Under the pieces are notes generated by a model. The model had not been told where the DNA came from and searched no databases. It saw only the letters and a list, made by a program, of their open reading frames with translations. From NCBI GenBank assembly GCA_020851615.1, contig JADZCL010000184.1:1-10796 (forward strand): a DNA stretch of 10,796 nt, given 5' to 3'. Position 1 is the first letter of the stretch; every line of letters begins with the position of its first letter. This DNA is from Rubrivivax sp. (GTDB lineage Bacteria > Pseudomonadota > Gammaproteobacteria > Burkholderiales > Burkholderiaceae_C). A program made the translations under genes and the position numbers. Of this stretch, positions 1 to 8,697 are shown piece by piece.

Positions 1-25
1 ACGACCAGCGGTGCCGCACCTGCGC

Positions 26-469
26 TCACTGCGCAAAACCGCTCAAATCCACCGGCAGCGGTGGCTTCCAGCCGCGCTTGCGGTGCTCGACAGTGACGAA
101 AGTGCGAATTCCGCCGCGCACGAACCAGTCGGCGTGGATGCGCAGGAAGCGCGGCGCGATCGCGCCGACGAGGTCGTCGAGGACAGCGTTGGTGACCTTC
201 TCGTGGAAGGCGCCTTCGTTGCGGTAGCTCCAGAAGTACTGCTTCAGGCTCTTGGTCTCGACGCACCAGCGATCGGGGATGAACTCGATGCGCAAATGCG
301 CGAAGTCGGGCTGGCCGGTGAGCGGGCACAGGCAGGTGAACTCCGGCACGTCGAAGCGAATGACGTAGTCGCGCCCGGGTGCGGGGTTGGCAAAGGCCTG
401 CAATTCCCTGCTCGGTGCGGACGGCGGCACGGCCGGGGCAGGGCGTTGGCTGGGGGCTTGGCGGGGCAT
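26..469 (-). CDS. queF: NADPH-dependent 7-cyano-7-deazaguanine reductase QueF, short (single-domain) form
   Basis: QueF reduces the nitrile of preQ0 to the amine preQ1 with NADPH, a cytoplasmic step towards queuosine in tRNA. Seen in the sequence: the active-site stretch FTCLCPLTGQPDFAH, whose CPLTGQPDF cysteine fits the family nucleophile, and the QueF motif ETKSLKQYFWSYRNEGAFHE with the conserved Glu and Lys residues. It continues into a family-like RGGIRTFVTVEHRKRGW C-terminus. The length of 147 aa fits the short, single T-fold form rather than the roughly 280-aa double-domain form of E. coli. Start choice is uncertain. ATG at 469 (complement) is preferred because ATG at 520 would add 17 residues with no family match and a rare ATA codon as its second codon. 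Neither start has a clear Shine-Dalgarno sequence. The first 20 or so residues are Pro/Ala-rich. The stop is complete at 26-28. The gene runs head-to-head with smc and has no functional link to it. Confidence 0.93.
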   Translation of the reverse strand: MPRQAPSQRPAPAVPPSAPSRELQAFANPAPGRDYVIRFDVPEFTCLCPLTGQPDFAHLRIEFIPDRWCVETKSLKQYFWSYRNEGAFHEKVTNAVLDDLVGAIAPRFLRIHADWFVRGGIRTFVTVEHRKRGWKPPLPVDLSGFAQ

Positions 470-520
470 GGACGGGAGGGCGTTGTCGGCGCCGGCGCGC
501 GGGGAGCGCGATGCTATCAT

Positions 521-607
521 CCACAGCTTGGCGCGCCCTCTCAGAAGAGCGCGTTTTGTTATTTAAATCAAAGACTTGGATGCGCTCTTGCGAGCCGTCC
601 GCGGCGC
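521..607. promoter_or_regulatory. Divergent queF/smc intergenic region with an AT-rich core
   Basis: This gap lies between two divergent genes and holds the most AT-rich run of the window (about 554-577), including the 8-bp palindrome ATTTAAAT at 561-568. In a genome this GC-rich, such a patch between divergent starts is the natural place for promoters of both genes. I could not match a convincing -35/-10 pair on either strand, so no promoter boxes are assigned. If queF starts at 469 rather than 520, the region extends left to 470. The function is inferred from position and base composition. Confidence 0.4.
545..589. repeat. 8-bp inverted repeat flanking the AT-rich core upstream of smc
   Basis: AAGAGCGC at 545-552 is the exact reverse complement of GCGCTCTT at 582-589. 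The arms are 29 bp apart and bracket the AT-rich core. The right arm ends 18 bp before the smc GTG. It could be a split operator or a chance match. A hairpin with a 29-nt loop is unlikely to be stable, so a protein-binding role would be more plausible than an RNA one. Confidence 0.4.
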
Positions 608-3600
608 GTGCGACTCAACCAGATCAAGCTCTCGGGCTTCAAGTCCTTCGCCGAGCCCACGACCTTCCAACTGCCCGGGCAGCGTGTGGGTGTGGTCGGC
701 CCCAACGGCTGCGGCAAGTCCAACATCATGGATGCCGTGCGCTGGGTGCTGGGCGAGAGCAAGGCCAGCGAACTGCGCGGCGAGTCGATGCAGGACGTGA
801 TCTTCAGCGGCAGCGGTCAGCGCAAGCCCGCCAGCCGCGCCAGCGTCGAACTTGTCTTCGACAACCAGGACGCCCGCGCCGGCGGACCCTGGAACCAGTT
901 CGCCGAGATCGCCGTCAAGCGCGTACTGACGCGCGAAGGCACGAGCAGCTACTACATCAACAACCAGCCCGTGCGCCGGCGCGACGTGCAGGACGTGTTC
1001 CTCGGCACGGGCCTGGGCCCGCGCGCCTACGCCATCATCGGCCAGGGCACGATCAGCCGCATCATCGAGAGCCGGCCCGAAGAGCTGCGCCTCTTCCTCG
1101 AGGAGGCCGCCGGGGTCAGCAAGTACAAGGAGCGTCGCCGCGAGACGGAGAACCGCCTCAAGGACACGCGCGAGAACCTCACGCGCGTCGAGGACATCCT
1201 GCGTGAGCTCGACAGCAACCTGGACAAGCTCGAGAAGCAGGCCGAGGTCGCGGCGCGCTACCGTGGCGTGCAGGAGCAGGGCACACTCAAGCTGCACCAG
1301 AGCTGGTTCCTCCGACAGCGCGACGCCGCCCAGGAGGAAGAGCGTGCCCGCGCCGCCGCCGCTGCGGCCGATACGGCCCTGCAGGCTCGCCTGGCCGAGC
1401 TGCGGCACATCGAGCTTGAGCTGGACGCGCAGCGGCAGGCACATTACGCCGCCAGCGACGCGCTGCACTCGCACCAGGGCGCCTTGGGCGAGGCGGCGCT
1501 CGAGGTCTCGCGGCTCGAGGAGCGCATCCGCTACGTCGTCGAAGGGCGGCAGCGCGCGCAGGCCAGGCTGGTGGAGCTGCGCCAGCAGGACGCGCAGTGG
1601 AGCGAGCGCGAGGCCGCCAGCGCCGCCGAACTCGAGGAGATCGCCGGACGCATCGAAGCGGCAGACGAAGACGCCGCGCGGCTGGATGCGCAGGGGCAGG
1701 AGCAGGCCCTCCAGGTCCCGCAGGCCGAGGAGGCCCTGCGCAGCGCACAGGCACGCAGCAGCGAACAGCGCCAGGCCGTGGCTCTGGTGCAGCAGCAGAT
1801 CCAGTTGCTGGCCGCCGACAGCCGCCATGTCGATGAACAGATGCGCGCGCTGACGTTGCGCCGCGATCGGCTGCACAGCGAGCACCAGGGCCTGCAGACA
1901 ACCAACCAGGAACGCCTGGCGGCACTGCGCGCCGAGCACGCGGCGGCGGCGCAGGCGCAGGAGCTGGCCGAAGCGCGGCTGCACGAGCTCGCCGAGCAGG
2001 CGCCGCAGCTGGACGAGCAAAGGCGCGCCGCGCAGGATGAAGTCAGCCGTGAATCGGCACGCCTGGCCGACCTCACCGCCCGCCAGGAGGCCTTGCGCGC
2101 GCTGCAGGAGAAGGTGCAGACCGAAGGCAAGCTCAAGCCCTGGCTGGCCCGCCACGGCCTGGACGGGCTCGCCGGACTCTGGACCCAGGTGCACATCGAG
2201 CCCGGCTGGGAGAGCGCGCTCGAGGCCGTGCTGCGTGAGCGGCTGCACGCGCTCTCCGTCGGCCAGCGGCTGGACATGGTGCGCGCGTTTGCCGCCGATG
2301 CGCCGCCGGCCAAGCTCGCCTTCTACGCGCTGCCCGCGGCAGCCAGCCTGCGCACGCACGCGACGCTGCCCCGCCTGACCGACAAGCTGCGTCTGGCCGA
2401 TCCCGGGCTGCAGGCGCTGCTCGTCGATTGGCTGGAAGGCGCCTACACCGCGCCGACGCTGGATGACGCACTGGCCGCGCGAGAGCAGCTGGCACATGGC
2501 GAGGTGCTCCTGACCCCCGAAGGCCACGCGGTGAGCCAGTTCGCGGTTGCCTTCTACGCGCCGGATTCCGAGCAGGCCGGGCTGCTGCAGCGCGCGCAGG
2601 AGATCGAGAACCTGGACCGGCAGCGGCGCGCCCAATCCCTGCTCGCCGATGAGGCGCGCACCGCGGCGGTGCGTGCCGAAGCCGCGTACACCGAGGTGTC
2701 GCAGCACCTCGTCACCGCCAGGCGCGAGGCCAGCCAGGCCCAGACGCTCGCGCACGGCCTGCAGGTCGAGCTGCTGCGCCTGACGCAGCAGGCCGAGGCC
2801 AGCGCCGCACGCCGCGCGCAGCTCGATGACGATCTGGGCGAGCTGGGCGCACAGGCCGAAGCCCTGCAGGAACGCCGAACCGAGGGCGAAGCCCGTTTCG
2901 AGGAGCTCGACCTGCAGCTGGGGCAGGCGCAGGAGCGCCATGCCGAGCTCGAGGACGTGGCGCTTGCGGCCGAACGCAGCCTGGCCGAAGCCCGCGAGCA
3001 GCAGCGTGCGCTCGAGCGCCAGGCGCAGGAGGCCCGCTTCCAGGCGCGCACGCTGCTTGCGCGGCGCGACGAGCTCGAGCGCGCCATTGCCACGGCACGC
3101 AACCAGATCGCGGCCAATGCGCAGGTCGGCCAGCAGCTGGAGCTCGAACTCGGGGGCTTCGATGACGCGGCCGCGCAGGCTGGCCTGCAGACGGCACTGG
3201 CCCTGCGCCTGGCGCGCGAGCAGGCGCTGGGTGCCGCGCGCAGTGCCTACGACGAACTCAGCGCGCGCGTGCGCAGCGCCGAGGAGCAGCGCCTGGCCTT
3301 CGAGCACAGCCTGGAGCCCATGCGCGAGCAGATCACCCGCCTGCAGCTCGAGCTGCAGGCGGCACAACTCGGCGGAGCGCAGTACCTCGAGCAGTTGCAG
3401 GCCGCCGAGGTCGACCTGCCGGCGCTGGCGACGACCATCGAGCGTGACGGGGTCAGGCTCTGGGGCCTGCAGGGCGAGATCGACCGCATCCAGAAGGAGA
3501 TCACTGCGCTGGGCGCCGTCAACCTGGCGGCGCTGGACGAACTGGGCAGCGCGCGCGAGCGCAAGACCTTCCTGGATGCACAGAACGCCGACCTCGTCGA

Positions 3601-4129
3601 GGCCATCCGCACGCTCGAGGAGGCGATCCACCGGATCGATCTCGAGACGCGCGAGCTGCTGGCGCAGACCTTCAACCAGGTCAACGAGCACTTCGGGCAG
3701 ATGTTCCCGAGCCTGTTCGGCGGCGGCACGGCACGCCTGGTGATGACGGGCGACGAGATCCTCGACGCCGGCGTGCAAGTGATGGCGCAGCCCCCGGGCA
3801 AGCGCAATTCCACCATCCATCTGCTGTCCGGCGGCGAGAAGGCGTTGACGGCGATTGCGCTCGTGTTCGCCATCTTCATGCTCAACCCGGCGCCGTTCTG
3901 CCTGCTCGATGAAGTCGACGCGCCACTGGACGATGCCAACACCGAGCGCTACGCCAGACTGGTCACGGAGATGTCGAGCAAGGGCACGCAGTTCCTCTTC
4001 ATCAGCCACAACAAGATCGCGATGGAGATGGCCGAGCAGCTCATCGGCGTGACCATGCAGGAGCAGGGCGTCTCGCGCATCGTCGCAGTCGACATGCAGG
4101 CCGCGGTCGACCTGGCTGAAGCGGCATAG
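608..4129 (+). CDS. smc: Chromosome segregation protein SMC
   Basis: ATP-driven condensin subunit that dimerises at a hinge and, with ScpA and ScpB (not in this window), organises and helps segregate the chromosome. Seen in the 1173-aa product: RLNQIKLSGFKSF at the N-terminus, Walker A GPNGCGKS (31-38), Q-loop Gln near 146, Ala/Gln/Glu/Arg-rich coiled coil (about 165-510), hinge (about 515-650), returning coiled coil (about 655-1010), then the C-terminal head with ABC signature LLSGGEK (1072-1078), Walker B FCLLDE with D1101/E1102, D-loop, and H-loop His near 1134. Length is normal for the family. The reading frame stays open leftward to position 11, but that part overlaps queF on the opposite strand and has no SMC homology. 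GTG at 608 places the family N-terminus exactly. No clear Shine-Dalgarno precedes it. First gene of the smc-zipA-ytfL-ligA cluster. Confidence 0.97.
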   Translation: MRLNQIKLSGFKSFAEPTTFQLPGQRVGVVGPNGCGKSNIMDAVRWVLGESKASELRGESMQDVIFSGSGQRKPASRASVELVFDNQDARAGGPWNQFAEIAVKRVLTREGTSSYYINNQPVRRRDVQDVFLGTGLGPRAYAIIGQGTISRIIESRPEELRLFLEEAAGVSKYKERRRETENRLKDTRENLTRVEDILRELDSNLDKLEKQAEVAARYRGVQEQGTLKLHQSWFLRQRDAAQEEERARAAAAAADTALQARLAELRHIELELDAQRQAHYAASDALHSHQGALGEAALEVSRLEERIRYVVEGRQRAQARLVELRQQDAQWSEREAASAAELEEIAGRIEAADEDAARLDAQGQEQALQVPQAEEALRSAQARSSEQRQAVALVQQQIQLLAADSRHVDEQMRALTLRRDRLHSEHQGLQTTNQERLAALRAEHAAAAQAQELAEARLHELAEQAPQLDEQRRAAQDEVSRESARLADLTARQEALRALQEKVQTEGKLKPWLARHGLDGLAGLWTQVHIEPGWESALEAVLRERLHALSVGQRLDMVRAFAADAPPAKLAFYALPAAASLRTHATLPRLTDKLRLADPGLQALLVDWLEGAYTAPTLDDALAAREQLAHGEVLLTPEGHAVSQFAVAFYAPDSEQAGLLQRAQEIENLDRQRRAQSLLADEARTAAVRAEAAYTEVSQHLVTARREASQAQTLAHGLQVELLRLTQQAEASAARRAQLDDDLGELGAQAEALQERRTEGEARFEELDLQLGQAQERHAELEDVALAAERSLAEAREQQRALERQAQEARFQARTLLARRDELERAIATARNQIAANAQVGQQLELELGGFDDAAAQAGLQTALALRLAREQALGAARSAYDELSARVRSAEEQRLAFEHSLEPMREQITRLQLELQAAQLGGAQYLEQLQAAEVDLPALATTIERDGVRLWGLQGEIDRIQKEITALGAVNLAALDELGSARERKTFLDAQNADLVEAIRTLEEAIHRIDLETRELLAQTFNQVNEHFGQMFPSLFGGGTARLVMTGDEILDAGVQVMAQPPGKRNSTIHLLSGGEKALTAIALVFAIFMLNPAPFCLLDEVDAPLDDANTERYARLVTEMSSKGTQFLFISHNKIAMEMAEQLIGVTMQEQGVSRIVAVDMQAAVDLAEAA
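3337..3362. repeat. 26-bp perfect palindrome inside smc
   Basis: Every base from 3337 to 3349 pairs with its mirror base from 3362 back to 3350. The axis lies between a CTC and a GAG codon. The core reads CTGCAGCTCGAGCTGCAG. It encodes Leu-Gln-Leu-Glu-Leu-Gln (residues 912-917) in the C-terminal coiled coil. Leu CTG/CTC with Gln CAG and Glu GAG are mutually complementary codons, so coiled-coil coding may explain part of the symmetry. The palindrome itself is certain; a function is not shown. Confidence 0.9.
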
Positions 4130-4132
4130 GAG
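4129..4132 (+). promoter_or_regulatory. Shine-Dalgarno site for zipA, overlapping the smc stop codon
   Basis: GGAG begins at the last base of the smc TAG stop and lies 5 nt before the zipA GTG. It fixes that GTG as the start and suggests that ribosomes finishing smc feed zipA. Confidence 0.7.
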
Positions 4133-4137
4133 CCCAC

Positions 4138-5171
4138 GTGACGCTGTCCTTGACCACCTCGCTCGTGCTGCTGGGCGTGGTGGTGCTGCTGCTCGTTGCG
4201 CTGCAGGGCTGGTGGGTGGCGCGCCGTGCGGCACCGCGGCGGCCACTGGCCGGTGCGGGCAGCGCGCAGCGCGTGGAGCCGGCGCTGGACGACGGCCAGG
4301 AGCCGGGGGCGGCCACCGAGCCTGCGCTGCGCCCTGCCGCGGCACGCCCGCCAGCGCGCATCGACGCGCTCATCGACGTCGTCGTGCCGCTTGCGCTGGA
4401 CGCGCCGGTCAGTGGCGACCTGGTGCTTGCGCACCTGCCCGCCAGCCACCGGGTGGGCTCACGGCAGCTGCGCGTGGAAGGCCTGGACGCGCACAGCGGC
4501 GACTGGGTGCTGCCCGAATCCGGCGGGCGCTACAGCGAACTGCAGGCCGCCGTGCAACTGGCCGCGCGTGGTGGCGCGCTCAACGAGATCGAATATTCCG
4601 AGTTCGTGCAGACGGTGCAGGCGTTTGCCGACGCCACCGGCGCCGTCGCCGACTTCCCCGACATGCTGGGGGTGATCGCCCGCGCGCGCGAGCTCGATGC
4701 CTTTGCCGCACCGCTGGATGCCGTGCTGACCGTCACGCTGCGCGCCAACGAAGTCGCCTGGTCGGTTGGCTTCGTCCAGCAGTGCGCGCAGCGGCTTGGC
4801 TTCTGTGCCGGGACCGTGGCCGGGCGGCTGGTGAAGCCCGCGGCAGAGGACGGTGCACCGCCGCTGCTGGTGCTGGCCTTCGATCCTCAGGCTGCGCTCG
4901 CCGAGGAAGGGCAGGGGGCTGCGGTGCGCGAATGCACGCTGGCACTGGACGTGCCGCAATCGCCCGAGAGCGCCGAACCCTTCCCGGCCTGGCACGACGC
5001 GGCGCGCACGCTGGCCGATGACATGGGCGCCACCCTCGTCGACGACCAGGGCCAGCCCGTGACCCTGCACGCCTTCGCGGCGATCGGCACCGAGTTGCAG
5101 CGCATCTACCGGGAGCTCGAGGCGCACGACCTCGCCGCCGGCAGTGCCACCGCACGCCGCCTCTTCAGCTG

Positions 5172-5172
<1 letters not shown>
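4138..5172 (+). CDS. zipA: Cell division protein ZipA-like, FtsZ-binding membrane anchor
   Basis: ZipA tethers the FtsZ ring to the inner membrane through one N-terminal membrane helix, with a cytoplasmic FtsZ-binding domain at the C-terminus. Seen in the 344-aa product: a hydrophobic helix at about 5-28, a basic patch after it (ARRAAPRR), a short Ala/Pro/Arg-rich linker to about 73, and then two folded-looking parts. The first (about 74-190) starts RIDALIDVVVPLAL and includes LNEIEYSEFVQTVQAFADA. The second (about 193-335) includes LDAVLTVTLRANEVAW and DDMGATLVDDQGQPV, which resembles the ZipA C-terminal domain. The linker is much shorter than in E. coli ZipA. The position between smc and ligA supports the name, since smc-zipA-ligA order is common in proteobacteria. 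The start is GTG with a good Shine-Dalgarno site. The stop overlaps the next ATG as TGATG, with no separate ribosome site for ytfL. FtsZ binding is inferred, because this type is diverged from the E. coli protein. Confidence 0.85.
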
Positions 5173-8566
<3,394 letters not shown>

Positions 8567-8611
8567 ACGAGGGGTACGGTCGCCGACGGGGAGCCTTGCA
8601 CGCCTGGCGTC

Positions 8612-8628
8612 GCGGCATACGCTGCCGC
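8612..8628 (+). other. Small GC hairpin downstream of ligA
   Basis: GCGGCA (8612-8617) and TGCCGC (8623-8628) form a perfect 6-bp stem around the 5-nt loop TACGC. It lies 45 bp past the ligA stop. No run of T residues follows, so it does not qualify as a standard intrinsic terminator. It might slow polymerase or protect the operon's 3' end, or it may be chance. It is the best hairpin I found in the 131-bp ligA-kinase gap. Confidence 0.3.
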
Positions 8629-8684
8629 ACTGCCAACCGGTGCGCGGCTCGGGCATGATGGCGCGGCACGGCGACCGGCCGTGT

Positions 8685-8691
8685 GGGGAGG
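8685..8691 (+). promoter_or_regulatory. Strong Shine-Dalgarno site deciding the TTG start of the sensor kinase
   Basis: GGGGAGG lies 6 nt before TTG at 8698. It is the best ribosome site in the window. An in-frame TGA at 8656-8658 blocks any start further upstream. The only other in-frame candidate upstream, GTG at 8683, touches this site and has none of its own. It therefore supports the TTG. Confidence 0.75.
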
Positions 8692-8697
8692 GCAAGC

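Noticed and set aside
152..167. 16-bp perfect palindrome CGGCGCGATCGCGCCG in queF
   Set aside because: By a rough estimate, about one palindrome of this length is expected by chance in a GC-rich window this size. It was used only as a length comparison for the 24- and 26-bp ones.
470..520. Longer queF start at ATG 520
   Set aside because: It adds 17 residues without family similarity, includes a rare ATA codon at position 2, and has no nearby Shine-Dalgarno. It remains possible.
11..607. Upstream extension of the smc reading frame
   Set aside because: It overlaps queF on the other strand and its translation has no SMC-like sequence. The family N-terminus begins exactly at GTG 608.
563..4345. 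A 1260-codon open frame on the minus strand opposite smc and the start of zipA
   Set aside because: It is a mirror of smc codon use in GC-rich DNA. Its translation is low-complexity Leu/Arg/Gln/Ala with no recognisable domain, while the plus strand encodes a complete SMC.
8630..8659. Possible promoter CTGCCA - 18 bp - CATGAT before the kinase
   Set aside because: Each box matches the sigma-70 consensus at only four of six positions with an 18-bp spacer. That is expected by chance, so it was not listed as a feature.
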